A DNA stretch of 60,625 nucleotides from positions 1 to 60,625 of the forward strand of contig MHBC01000032.1 of NCBI GenBank assembly GCA_001804735.1, given 5' to 3'. Source of the DNA: Legionellales bacterium RIFCSPHIGHO2_12_FULL_37_14. GTDB taxonomy: Bacteria > Pseudomonadota > Gammaproteobacteria > Legionellales > Legionellaceae. The position numbers and the translations under genes were made by a program. Under the pieces are notes generated by a model. That model was not told where the DNA came from, searched no databases, and was given only the letters and a program-made list of their open reading frames with translations. Shown piece after piece: positions 1 through 8,643 of this stretch (within the stretch, counting starts at the first letter, position 1; each line of letters starts with the position of its first letter).

Positions 1-1
1 C

Positions 2-121
2 TTTGACCCATTTGGTTTCAGCCCTAGCTGCTTACACCCTCCAACCACTGCAATTGGGAACACTTACAATGCTGCCGAACTGTTCGAAATAAAACCAATT
101 ATTGGGGTTAATATGTTATAA
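2..121 (+). other. possible 3' end of an open frame entering from the left
   Basis: A reading frame is open from the left edge to a TAA at 119-121, giving about 39 residues that include a FDPFGFSPS stretch. No start is visible because the frame enters from outside the window. I do not recognise the product, and an open frame of this length can arise by chance in AT-rich DNA. It may be the tail of another decayed gene, like its neighbours. Confidence 0.2.
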
Positions 122-128
122 TTAGATC

Positions 129-317
129 ATGAAAACACAATTACTTATTAATACTAATCCTTATCTTAAGGACGCTATCTCTCGAAAGAAGCTCATTGCG
201 CGTTCAGTGAGAACTTCATGAGGCGTTGAAGGTATTTATGAGAAACCTGATGCATGTCACGGCGTTAAGATCCCCTCTCGTGGTAAGAAAAAAATATATC
301 AAACATTGTCTACGTAG
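129..317 (+). pseudogene. short conserved-looking ORF broken by an in-frame TGA
   Basis: From the ATG at 129 the frame reads MKTQLLINTNPYLKD, then stops at TGA 219-221. It continues in the same frame with GVEGIYEKPD to a TAG at 315-317, giving 30 plus 31 residues. The composition on both sides of the stop looks protein-like (Lys/Arg-rich, ending near SRGKKKIYQ). I read this as a small gene inactivated by one nonsense change. I do not recognise the family. The neighbours are also gene remnants, which supports decay over recoding. Confidence 0.35.
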
Positions 318-342
318 ACTGTTCTAATAAAATCCTAAATAT

Positions 343-591
343 CTATTGAATTGGTGTGTAGTTTTCATCTAATCCTGCATGGATGGATAGGATGTATTGT
401 GAAAATCCATCCGGATTTTGAGTTTGGTCGATGGCCGAGTAGTTAATGGGCGGTTTTTTTGCTTGCATGGTCATTAAATCCGCTAACAATCTTGCTGTAC
501 GACCGTTTCCTTCGCGAAATGGATGAATCAAAATAAATTCAATGTGGACTACACCTAATGCATAAGCCAGATCATCAATGTTGGTGTAGTG
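343..591 (-). pseudogene. Fic-domain protein remnant
   Basis: The minus strand encodes DDLAYALGVVHIEFILIHPF followed by REGNGRTARLLADL, which is the Fic core motif HPFx(D/E)GNGRxxR with its preceding helix. Fic proteins transfer AMP or similar groups to target proteins. Here only about 80 residues survive. The N-terminal half, including any inhibitory helix, is missing, and the frame runs out near 657 after passing into sequence that belongs to the ORF6N fragment on the other strand. There is no good start codon; a TTG at 531 would begin inside the motif. I read it as a fragment ending at a recombination junction near 592-602. Confidence 0.7.
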
Positions 592-602
592 GCAGGGCGT
601 AT

Positions 603-854
603 TCAGTGATGCTTGATCAAGAGCTTGCTGATATTTATGGCGTCGAAACGAGGGTGTTTAATCAGGCTGTAAAACGCAGTATCGAACGATTTCCAGAAGA
701 TTTTAGATTTCAACTTTCCGAACTAGAGGTCAAAAACTTGAGATCACAAATTGTGATCTCAAGTTGGTAGAGAAACTTTCTTCCTATGCCAGAAAAGCCA
801 AATAACTCAAATCAACATTATGTAATAACAGAGGCAGGTAAAAAATACTTTTGA
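603..854 (+). pseudogene. ORF6N-domain (phage antirepressor-type) protein remnant
   Basis: The frame encodes VMLDQELADIYGVETRVFNQ and then a RFPEDFRFQLSE segment and LRSQI, the hallmark of the ORF6N DNA-binding domain of phage regulators and antirepressors. An in-frame TAG at 768-770 interrupts it just after SSW. The same frame continues with a RNFLP segment, which resembles the family's next motif, and later ITEAGKKYF before a TGA at 852-854. Both ends are short compared with intact relatives of 150-300 residues. The 5' end abuts the antisense Fic remnant, so the two fragments were joined by deletion or recombination. Confidence 0.65.
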
Positions 855-877
855 CGATATGTAACGAAGGAAAAAAC

Positions 878-1795
878 GTGAATGTATTAATCGCGGGAGC
901 CTCTGGATTCATTGGACGGAAACTTGTAGCGGCTTTGCAGGCTAACCATACCATCACTGTATTGGGGCGTGATAGGGCGATTCTCCAACGCTATTTTTCA
1001 AATCCGATCAATATACTCACATGGGAGATGCTGCCTGATGTAAAGGCCAGTGCATTTGATGCTGTTATTAATCTCTGTGGTTATAACATTGCGGCCTCTC
1101 GGTGGAGTCATGCTGTAAAAAAACTGCTGATTGATTCTCGTGTTAAAACAACAACTGCATTGGTTGACTGGGCAATCAAAGATCAGGCAAAGCCCCATTT
1201 TATTTGTGCGAATGCCGTTGGCATTTACGGCATGCAGGACAATGAGGATAAAAAAGAATTGGATGAAGATAGTCCAATTGATTTTGAAAATCCGTGTGAT
1301 TTTTTAAGTGAAATTGGGATCCGTTGGCAGCAAGCGCTGCAACCTGCGATTGACTATGGCATGAACGTTACAATTGCGCGTTTTGGTGTCGTACTCGGAA
1401 AAGGCGAGGGTGTTCTTAAAAAGCTTGCACTCAGTTATTATTTTGGCCTTGGAAGTACCCTCGGCGATGGCAAGCAAATGATGTCTTGGGTACACATTGA
1501 CGATGTCGTTGGCGCTATTTTATTCTTGCTCAATAAGCCTGAGCTTGCTGGGGCATTTAACATTACATCCCCAAATCCTGCCAGCCAAGCTGAGTTTGCG
1601 CGTACGTTAGCGACTGTGATGCACCGTCCATTGTTATTAAACATGCCTGCTTTTGTCATTCGAATGCTGTTTGGCGAAATGGGAGAGTGTTTATTACTTA
1701 AAGGACAACGCGTACTCCCTTCGCGTTTAATAGCGTCAGGTTATGAATTTTGTTATCCTGAATTGATGGATGCATTGCGCCATGAGTACACATAA
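878..1795 (+). CDS. yfcH: TIGR01777 / SDR39U1 family NAD(P)-binding epimerase-like protein
   Basis: The product has 305 residues, close to the family norm of about 300. The N-terminal Rossmann motif is GASGFIG (residues 7-13), followed by typical family segments INLCGYNIA, GIYG and SWVHIDDVV and a C-terminal extension. Members are extended short-chain dehydrogenases related to nucleotide-sugar epimerases; the substrate is unknown. I place the start at GTG 878 because GAAGGA at 866-871 is well spaced before it and the Rossmann strand follows directly. A TTG at 851 is open but has no such site. This is the only intact gene in the first 3 kb. Confidence 0.85.
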   Translation: MNVLIAGASGFIGRKLVAALQANHTITVLGRDRAILQRYFSNPINILTWEMLPDVKASAFDAVINLCGYNIAASRWSHAVKKLLIDSRVKTTTALVDWAIKDQAKPHFICANAVGIYGMQDNEDKKELDEDSPIDFENPCDFLSEIGIRWQQALQPAIDYGMNVTIARFGVVLGKGEGVLKKLALSYYFGLGSTLGDGKQMMSWVHIDDVVGAILFLLNKPELAGAFNITSPNPASQAEFARTLATVMHRPLLLNMPAFVIRMLFGEMGECLLLKGQRVLPSRLIASGYEFCYPELMDALRHEYT

Positions 1796-1871
1796 GGATT
1801 ATACGGCCATGTCATGGTGTCCAAACGCCACCATTTCAACCGGTCGAAAATCATCTAATGGGGATAAAAAC

Positions 1872-2036
1872 ATGATCAAACCTAAACGCATTTTCGTTGT
1901 TGGGCATATGGGTGCAGGTAAAGCATTACTGAGTGAAGCGTTAGCTAAAAAACTCGGCTGGGAATACATCGATGCCAATCCTAGTTTGGAGCGTTACATT
2001 GGACGAAGTTTGAATGACATTTTTGGGCTTCTATAA
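1872..2036 (+). pseudogene. truncated P-loop kinase (shikimate-kinase-like) N-terminus
   Basis: Starting at ATG 1872, after GGGGAT, the frame encodes KRIFVVGHMGAGKALLSEAL and then KKLGWEYIDANPSLE, like the N-terminus of shikimate or related small nucleotide-binding kinases. The Walker A motif reads GHMGAGKA, with Ala where Ser/Thr is expected, and the frame ends after 54 residues against about 170 in intact members. Both the altered P-loop and the truncation argue for a dead gene. The exact family is uncertain because only the P-loop region remains. Confidence 0.6.
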
Positions 2037-2074
2037 ACAAAGACTTAGGCGTTGATTTTAAGTAAAACACATCA

Positions 2075-2869
2075 TTACTTAAGCAGTTCACGATGTGTGC
2101 CTTTCTCAATGATGCGGCCATGTTCTAACACAATAATTTGATCGGCATGAACCACCGTTGATAAGCGGTGGGCGATAATCAACGTGGTGGCATCACGCGA
2201 AATCTCTTCAATATTTTTCTGAATGAGTTGCTCTGTTTTGGTATCAAGCGAAGAGGTTGCTTCATCGAATACAAAAATCGCAGGATTTTTTAATAATACT
2301 CGTGCAATAGCAACCCGTTGTCTTTCTCCACCTGATAGTTTTAATCCATGTTCCCCAACCATCGTATTTAAGCCATCAGGCAAGGAATGAATAAATGTAT
2401 CAAGATGTGCATGCTTAATCGCTTGCTCAATATCACGCTTTGACGCATCTAGACGTCCATAAGCAATATTGTAATAAATGGTGTTATTAAAGAGCGTGGT
2501 ATGTTGGGGAACGATCCCAATTACAGCTTGCATCCATCACGCCTGTTCCACTTAAGACGGTTAAGATCATCAGGCCAAGCCCCATAATGATGCCTTGTCC
2601 AAGATGGATCCATTGTGCGGCATTGCCCTACTGAGCGTCCAAGCAAATCCATAAGCTAGCAATAACATCGCCGCAAGTAATTTGATTGAAGCTGGCGTTG
2701 AAATAACATCAATGACTTGTCGCAGAATCAAAGGCACACAGATATTGAGCCCGATACTTGTCAATAATAACAGGATTGAACCAATCAACCGTAGGCGTAT
2801 CTTTCTATCCCTTGGCCATAGGTATGGGGATAATTTTAATGCGGCGTTAAGCTGCTTAGTTAGGAACAT
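2075..2869 (-). pseudogene. Atm1/HMT-type ABC exporter, gutted by internal deletions
   Basis: Three pieces of one half-transporter lie in order on the minus strand. From an ATG at 2869 (AGAGG upstream) the N-terminal membrane part runs to about AWTLSRA. A middle piece in another frame, about 2535-2630, encodes AQWIHLGQGIIMGLGLMILT, matching a late transmembrane helix. From about 2533 to 2075 follows the nucleotide-binding domain with the Q-loop region, LSGGERQRVAIAR signature, FDEATSSLD Walker B and IIAHRLST H-loop. About 300-400 residues of an expected 590 or so are missing, including Walker A. It resembles Atm1-type heavy-metal or glutathione exporters, but as it stands it is non-functional. 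Confidence 0.8.
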
Positions 2870-3036
2870 TTGGCCTCTTTTTCTATTTTTCCTATTAGTG
2901 TTACCTCTCATGCCTATAATCTGCAAGTAATTTAAGATGCGTTTACCCTGGCCCTGTCGTAATTATTTGTACTTTGCAATAAGACATGTCAAAATTCCAA
3001 AATTAACTTTTAACATTTTCTTTTAAGAGGTAAAGC

Positions 3037-3687
3037 ATGACGGCGAACTGGAGCTTGATTCTTAATATCGCTTTACTTGTTAGTGTTGTATGTGTGCTGG
3101 TTTACACATTAAGAAAAAAACATGAGACCATCTTACCCATGGATTCTAAAAAACCGGCTTTATCTGTGCCTTTTGCTTCTACCGAAGATATTATTGCGGT
3201 GCGCAAAATTGAATTAGAAGATGCTGCCAAACCCCAAGCTTCTGTAGACCATAAAGTTACGCAAGACACTAATGCCTTAATGATTTTTCTGCTTGCAAAA
3301 TCTAACAAAAATCTTGCTGGATATGAAATGCTCCAGGCTATTTTGTCATCTGGGATGCGCTTTGGGGAAAAGCAGCTTTTTCATCTGTATGAAGTTATTA
3401 ATGGGCATGAAACTATTTTATTTAGTCTTGCAGCAGCAACTAAAGAAGGTACCTTTGATTTGCAAAATATAGGCGCTTTTAATGCAAAAGGCTTATGTTT
3501 ATTTATGTATAAATCAAAGAAACTGCTTGAAGATGAGGTTAGATTAAACAAAATGATTGATGTGGCTAATCAATTGGCCGAAGGCTTAAATATAATTTTA
3601 CTTGATGATATGCAAAAACCTTTTACTCAACAAACAGCCGACAAATATTATGCAAGGCTAAAGACTGACTTATCTGTTGAGGCATAA
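3037..3687 (+). CDS. zipA: cell division protein ZipA
   Basis: The product has 216 residues: one N-terminal transmembrane helix (about 6-25), a short charged linker, then a C-terminal domain (about 78-208) matching the ZipA FtsZ-binding fold, with segments such as GYEMLQAILSSGMRFGEKQL. ZipA anchors FtsZ filaments to the inner membrane. The linker is much shorter than in E. coli (328 residues), which is common in relatives with small genomes. AAGAGG precedes the ATG. Its TAA overlaps the murF ATG by one base (TAATG), so it is translationally coupled to cell-wall genes. Confidence 0.8.
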   Translation: MTANWSLILNIALLVSVVCVLVYTLRKKHETILPMDSKKPALSVPFASTEDIIAVRKIELEDAAKPQASVDHKVTQDTNALMIFLLAKSNKNLAGYEMLQAILSSGMRFGEKQLFHLYEVINGHETILFSLAAATKEGTFDLQNIGAFNAKGLCLFMYKSKKLLEDEVRLNKMIDVANQLAEGLNIILLDDMQKPFTQQTADKYYARLKTDLSVEA

Positions 3688-5033
3688 TGCAACTTTTTAC
3701 TCTTGCTAAGGCTTTAAATCTTTCTTGTGAGCATGATGCAACTATCTCTTCTTGCAGCATAGATAGTAGACAAATCCAAAAAGGTGGACTATTTGTTGCC
3801 TTAAAAGGCGAACATACTGATGGCCATAAATTTGCCAAGGACGCTGCAAATAAAGGCGCAGCGGCTATTTTATGTAAAGAAAAAATTGCTGATGTTAAGA
3901 TCCCTCAGCTTATTGTGCCTGACGTAGCTCAGGCTTTAGCCACGTTAGCTAAGGCGTATCGCTCATCTTTTAAGATTCCCATTATTGCTCTTACGGGGAG
4001 TAACGGTAAAACTAGCGTTAAAGAAATGATTTACGCAATTTTACCCAAGCCTGCCTATGCAACTAAAGGAAATTTAAACAACCAGCTTGGGGTGCCGCTT
4101 TCTATTTTACACCTTAATGAAAACCATACCTCGGCTGTATTTGAGCTTGGCGCAAATCATGTGGGTGAAATTGCCTATACGGCAAACTTAGTTGTGCCTG
4201 ATGTTGCCCTTATCAATAATATTGCTCCTGCGCATATTGGCGAGTTTGGCTCAATTGAGAATATTGCTAAAACCAAGGGTGAAATTTTTGCCTCACTAAA
4301 GCCTAATGGCTTTGCTATTATTAACGCCGATGATGCTTACGCCAATTTTTGGAACGAAAACTTAAAAGCTAAAAAGGTTTTAAGATTTTCCCGTAAAGTA
4401 AAGGCTGATGTATTTGCAGACAATATTAACCTCGATATAAATGGCTTTGCCAGCTTTAATTTACATTTTCCTCAAGCAACCACAAAAATTAAGCTTAGAG
4501 TGCCAGGGATCCATAACGTAAGTAACGCTCTTGCCGCTGCTACATGTTGTTATGCTATAAATGTGCCCATACAAGATATAGCTTTTGGACTTGAGAAATT
4601 CTCTGGGGTCAAAGGGCGTTTAATTTTTGTAAAAGGGATGCATGAATCTACTATTATTGACGATACCTATAACGCAAATTTACGCTCAGTGCTTGCTGCT
4701 ATTAAAGTGCTCGCGCAACAACCGGGCAAAAAAATACTTGCTTTAGGTGATATGGGTGAACTTGGACCTTATGCTTCTCAACACCATAAAGAAGTAGGTG
4801 AGGTTGCTAAGAATTTAAATATCGATTTACTTTATACTTGCGGACAATATACCAAGATGACGTGTAATGCATTTGGAAAAGGCGCATTTCACTGTAAAAA
4901 TCAAGACGAGATGATCTCTCTTATTAGTAAGCAGCTTGACAAAAATACCACTTTATTAGTAAAAGGTTCACGGCTTTCTGCTATGGAAAAAGTAGTAGCC
5001 CAACTTGCGCTTTTACAAGCGCACACTTCATAA
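3687..5033 (+). CDS. murF: UDP-N-acetylmuramoyl-tripeptide--D-Ala-D-Ala ligase MurF
   Basis: The product has 448 residues and the three-domain Mur ligase layout. The ATP-binding loop is GSNGKTS at 104-110, followed by [14 protein letters not shown], the central ELGANHVGE segment and a C-terminal [11 protein letters not shown] plus LGDMGELG. MurF adds the D-Ala-D-Ala dipeptide to the nucleotide precursor in the cytoplasm, the last soluble step before MraY. The ATG overlaps the zipA stop, and mraY starts 8 bases after the murF stop. An upstream murE is absent, so the classical dcw order is broken on the 5' side. Confidence 0.97.
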   Translation: MQLFTLAKALNLSCEHDATISSCSIDSRQIQKGGLFVALKGEHTDGHKFAKDAANKGAAAILCKEKIADVKIPQLIVPDVAQALATLAKAYRSSFKIPIIALTGSNGKTSVKEMIYAILPKPAYATKGNLNNQLGVPLSILHLNENHTSAVFELGANHVGEIAYTANLVVPDVALINNIAPAHIGEFGSIENIAKTKGEIFASLKPNGFAIINADDAYANFWNENLKAKKVLRFSRKVKADVFADNINLDINGFASFNLHFPQATTKIKLRVPGIHNVSNALAAATCCYAINVPIQDIAFGLEKFSGVKGRLIFVKGMHESTIIDDTYNANLRSVLAAIKVLAQQPGKKILALGDMGELGPYASQHHKEVGEVAKNLNIDLLYTCGQYTKMTCNAFGKGAFHCKNQDEMISLISKQLDKNTTLLVKGSRLSAMEKVVAQLALLQAHTS

Positions 5034-5041
5034 GGATTAAC

Positions 5042-6130
5042 ATGCTTTACTGGATTACTCATTATTTACAAGTGCATTATCATGCCTTAAGAGTTTTTCA
5101 ATATTTAACCTTTAGATCTATTTTAGCGGTCCTAACCGCTTTAGTGCTTGCCCTTTTCTTAGGTCCTAAAGTTATTCGTTGGCTGCAAAAGTTGCAACTT
5201 GGGCAAGTGGTCCGCAATGATGGACCACAGTCTCATTTAGCAAAATCAGGTACTCCTACTATGGGTGGGTTACTTATTCTTTTGTCAATTGCCATAAGCA
5301 CACTTTTATGGGGCGATCTAAGCCAGCCTGCATTGTGGGTTGTATTAAGTGTAACTATGTTATTTGGCCTTATAGGGTGGATAGATGATTATCGCAAGAT
5401 TGTGCGTAAAAATAGCCGCGGCCTTCCAGGAAAGTGGAAATATTTTTGGCAGTCAGTTGTTGCGCTTTTGGCGGTTTTTTATTTATTTATGCATACATCT
5501 TTTGCGGCCCACACCCAGCTAACTATCCCTTTTCTTAAACAAGGTACTTTACATATTAATGCGCTAATATTTTTTATTTTTAGCTATTTTGTGGTTGTGG
5601 GAAGTAGTAATGCAGTAAATCTAACAGATGGTCTAGATGGGCTTGCGATTACTCCTATTGTTATGGTTGCAGGAGCGCTGGGAGTTTTCGCTTATGCTGC
5701 TAGTAATACAATTTATGCCCATTATCTAGGGGTTCCTTTTGTTCCTAATAGTGGCGAGGTAGTAGTTTTTTGCGCTTCTATCGTAGGGGCTGGGTTAGGC
5801 TTTTTGTGGTTTAATACTTACCCTGCTGAAATATTTATGGGCGATGTAGGCTCGCTTGCTTTAGGAGCTTCTTTAGGCATTATCGCTGTTATGATACGCC
5901 AAGAACTAGTCTTATTTATTATGGGCGGCTTATTTGTCCTGGAAACATTATCTGTGGTTTTGCAAGTTTTATATTTTAAATGGACTTATGGGCAAAGATT
6001 ATTTCGCATGGCTCCATTACATCATCATTTTGAGCTTAAGGGTTTACCTGAGCCTAAAATTATCGTGCGCTTCTGGATTCTAACTGTTATTTTTGTATTA
6101 TGTGGATTAGCTACCCTAAAATTACGTTAA
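5042..6130 (+). CDS. mraY: phospho-N-acetylmuramoyl-pentapeptide transferase MraY
   Basis: The product has 362 residues, about ten transmembrane helices and the family motifs: IDDYRK with Asp115/Asp116, [32 protein letters not shown] and [10 protein letters not shown]. MraY transfers phospho-MurNAc-pentapeptide to undecaprenyl phosphate on the inner membrane, making lipid I. The length is normal. An AAGGA-like site precedes the ATG, and the gene lies between murF and murD in the usual dcw order. Confidence 0.97.
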   Translation: MLYWITHYLQVHYHALRVFQYLTFRSILAVLTALVLALFLGPKVIRWLQKLQLGQVVRNDGPQSHLAKSGTPTMGGLLILLSIAISTLLWGDLSQPALWVVLSVTMLFGLIGWIDDYRKIVRKNSRGLPGKWKYFWQSVVALLAVFYLFMHTSFAAHTQLTIPFLKQGTLHINALIFFIFSYFVVVGSSNAVNLTDGLDGLAITPIVMVAGALGVFAYAASNTIYAHYLGVPFVPNSGEVVVFCASIVGAGLGFLWFNTYPAEIFMGDVGSLALGASLGIIAVMIRQELVLFIMGGLFVLETLSVVLQVLYFKWTYGQRLFRMAPLHHHFELKGLPEPKIIVRFWILTVIFVLCGLATLKLR

Positions 6131-6145
6131 CCATTAGAGGCTGTG

Positions 6146-7483
6146 ATGCAAAAACCATTTTATTTAGTCGCGGGTCTTGGGCAAACAGGCTATGCAACGG
6201 CAGGTTATCTCCATCGTACTAACATACCTTTTGTTGTCTTTGACACAAGAAGACATGTTGAGCGTTTAACAGATTTTAGCGCCCACTTTCCTAAAGTTGA
6301 AGTTTTCTTAGGTGACTTCCCCTCTTCTTTATATCAAAAAATCACCCAAATTATTGCAAGCCCTGGGCTTTCGCTTGAAGAGCCTTTCCTTTTGCAAGCC
6401 AAAAGGCATGGCATCCCGATAATTGGGGATATTGAACTTTTTGCGCGCGCCGTGAAAGATCCTATTGTTGCAATAACTGGGACAAACGGGAAATCAACCG
6501 TTACAACTTTAGTAGGTGAGATGGCAAAAGCTGCCGGTATTAAAGTTGCTGTTGCCGGAAACATTGGGTTACCTATACTAGATTTACTCGGTAAAAATAA
6601 TGATAACTATGCGCTATGGGTTTTAGAGCTTTCCAGTTTTCAGCTAGAACTAACCACCACTCTTGCGCCTCTTGCGGCCACTATTTTAAACATTACTCCT
6701 GATCACTTAGATAGGCACCATACCCTTGAAAATTACGTTAATGCTAAACAGCAAGTTTATAGAGAAGCAAAATATTGCTTATACAATAGGCAAGATCCTT
6801 TAACTAAGCCTAAATTTAAAGACGCAACAATTGCAAGCTTTGGTATAGATAAGCCAAATGTTTTAGAGTGGGGTTTTATAACCGAGAAAGAAACCTTATA
6901 TCTTGCGTATGGTAAAGAAGCTATTTTTCCTGTGCATGCATTAAAAATTCATGGGCAACATAATTGGCTGAACGCCCTTGCAGCAGCTGCGCTTTCGCAT
7001 AGGGCAGGAATTTCATTTTTGCATATTTGTCATGTTTTAGAAACCTTCACCGGCTTAGAACATCGTTGTCAAACTGTGCGTAAACTAAATGACGTTCTTT
7101 ATATAAACGACTCTAAAGGTACCAATGTGGGGGCGGCAATTTCTGCTATTGAAGGCCTTGGGCCAACCACCAAAGGTAAAATAATTTTAATTGCCGGCGG
7201 TTTAGGCAAAGGCGCGGACTTTAAACCGCTTGCGCCTGTTATTAAAAAATACGTTAAAGAAGTTATTCTTATTGGCAAAGATGCGCCGCTCATTAAAGAA
7301 GCTTTAGCAAACAAAACCAAACTAACCGATGCTGCAACGCTTGATGCTGCGGTTAGCCATGCTTATACTGCTGCCAAAAGTGGTGATGTTGTTTTACTCT
7401 CTCCTGCGTGTGCGAGTATGGATATGTTTAAAGATTACACCCATCGCGGTCAGGTTTTTACTGATTTGGTCAATAAACTATGA
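6146..7483 (+). CDS. murD: UDP-N-acetylmuramoylalanine--D-glutamate ligase MurD
   Basis: The product has 445 residues. The N-terminal UDP-binding Rossmann part begins LVAGLGQTGYATAG, the P-loop is GTNGKS at 112-117, and NITPDHLDRH, a NDSKGTN segment and a C-terminal LLSPACASMD..F motif complete the MurD signature. It adds D-Glu to UDP-MurNAc-L-Ala. A GTG at 6143 also opens the frame, but I chose ATG 6146 because AGAGG sits at a suitable distance before it. The TGA overlaps the ftsW ATG (ATGA). Confidence 0.97.
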   Translation: MQKPFYLVAGLGQTGYATAGYLHRTNIPFVVFDTRRHVERLTDFSAHFPKVEVFLGDFPSSLYQKITQIIASPGLSLEEPFLLQAKRHGIPIIGDIELFARAVKDPIVAITGTNGKSTVTTLVGEMAKAAGIKVAVAGNIGLPILDLLGKNNDNYALWVLELSSFQLELTTTLAPLAATILNITPDHLDRHHTLENYVNAKQQVYREAKYCLYNRQDPLTKPKFKDATIASFGIDKPNVLEWGFITEKETLYLAYGKEAIFPVHALKIHGQHNWLNALAAAALSHRAGISFLHICHVLETFTGLEHRCQTVRKLNDVLYINDSKGTNVGAAISAIEGLGPTTKGKIILIAGGLGKGADFKPLAPVIKKYVKEVILIGKDAPLIKEALANKTKLTDAATLDAAVSHAYTAAKSGDVVLLSPACASMDMFKDYTHRGQVFTDLVNKL

Positions 7484-8643
7484 GGCCCCGCCACTATACC
7501 ATGCACGGCAAGCCTACAGGCAAGCCATTAATTTTATATGATAAGTGGCTTATTATTGCAACCTTTGGCCTGCTGATTATAGGGTTAACAATGGTTGCCT
7601 CAAGCTCTATAACTATATCAACCAAATACTATAACCAACCTTTTCATTTTTTTATTCGCCAGGCATCTTATCTTGGCCTTGGCCTTCTACTTAGCCTGAT
7701 ATGCTTAAGAGTTGATGTAAATATTTATCAAAAACATAGTGCGCATTTACTGATAATAAGTTTAGTTATGCTATGTTTAGTGCTTATTCCTGGGATTGGT
7801 AAGGCTGTTAATGGGAGTAGACGCTGGATTTCTTTAGGTCTTTTTAGTATTCAAGTGTCAGAAATTTGTAAGCTAGCTTTGGTGTTATACATCGCTGCCT
7901 ACCTTGTGCGCCAACAAGACGTTATTGCAGAGAAAATATCTGCTTTTATTAAACCAATGATAGTTTTAGGCATAGTTGCGGCATTATTATTAGCAGAGCC
8001 AGATTTTGGCGCCACTGTTGTTATCTCGGGAACTGTTATGGCTATGTTATTTCTTGCTGGGGTAAAGTTTCGCTATTATCTTGGATTGTTACTCATGGTT
8101 ATATTGGCGCTTTCTGTTATAGCCTTTTCTTCACCTTACCGCGTCGCAAGGCTAACTACTTTCTTAAACCCTTGGGCCGATCAATTTAACAGCGGCTATC
8201 AGTTAACCCAATCATTAATTGCCTTTGGCCGTGGAGGCCTTTGGGGCACCGGTCTTGGCACTGGGGTGCAGAAATTATTTTATTTACCCGAAGCGCATAC
8301 GGATTTTCTCTTAGCAGTTTTAGCAGAAGAAGCAGGTTTAATCGGGGTATTTATCGTAATTGGGCTTTATATAGTAGTAGTAATACGCGGCTTTACCATA
8401 GGCCTAGACGCCTACAGGCAACAATTACGTTTCGCCGCATACGTGGCCTACGGGTTAACTTTTTGGTTAGGCATTCAAACAATAATTAATATAAGCGTAA
8501 ACACAGGCCTACTTCCCACCAAAGGCCTTACATTACCATTTTTAAGCTACGGCGGCGCAAGCTTAGTGGTCAACTGCATATTAATTGCAATATTGTTGCG
8601 CATTGACCATGAAAACCGCTGGCAAGCTTTGGGACTTAAATGA
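7480..8643 (+). CDS. ftsW: SEDS-family peptidoglycan glycosyltransferase FtsW
   Basis: The product has 387 residues with about ten transmembrane helices and SEDS motifs: GSRRWISLGLFSIQVSE, AEPDFGATVV, LPEAHTDFLLAVLAEE and PFLSYGGASL. FtsW polymerises lipid II at the septum. The ATG overlaps the murD stop by 4 bases. murG, murC, ddl and ftsQAZ, which usually follow, are not here; an unrelated minus-strand gene converges and overlaps the last 8 bases of ftsW. An RodA identity is possible from the family alone, but the position after murD favours FtsW. Confidence 0.93.
   Translation: MRPRHYTMHGKPTGKPLILYDKWLIIATFGLLIIGLTMVASSSITISTKYYNQPFHFFIRQASYLGLGLLLSLICLRVDVNIYQKHSAHLLIISLVMLCLVLIPGIGKAVNGSRRWISLGLFSIQVSEICKLALVLYIAAYLVRQQDVIAEKISAFIKPMIVLGIVAALLLAEPDFGATVVISGTVMAMLFLAGVKFRYYLGLLLMVILALSVIAFSSPYRVARLTTFLNPWADQFNSGYQLTQSLIAFGRGGLWGTGLGTGVQKLFYLPEAHTDFLLAVLAEEAGLIGVFIVIGLYIVVVIRGFTIGLDAYRQQLRFAAYVAYGLTFWLGIQTIINISVNTGLLPTKGLTLPFLSYGGASLVVNCILIAILLRIDHENRWQALGLK

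Noticed and set aside
129-317. TGA read as selenocysteine or recoded sense codon, also considered at 37516
   Set aside because: The first lies among other pseudogenes and the second next to a truncated gene; no Cys-like context or SECIS-type hairpin is evident, and intact genes in the window use TGA as a stop (murD, carA, smpB).
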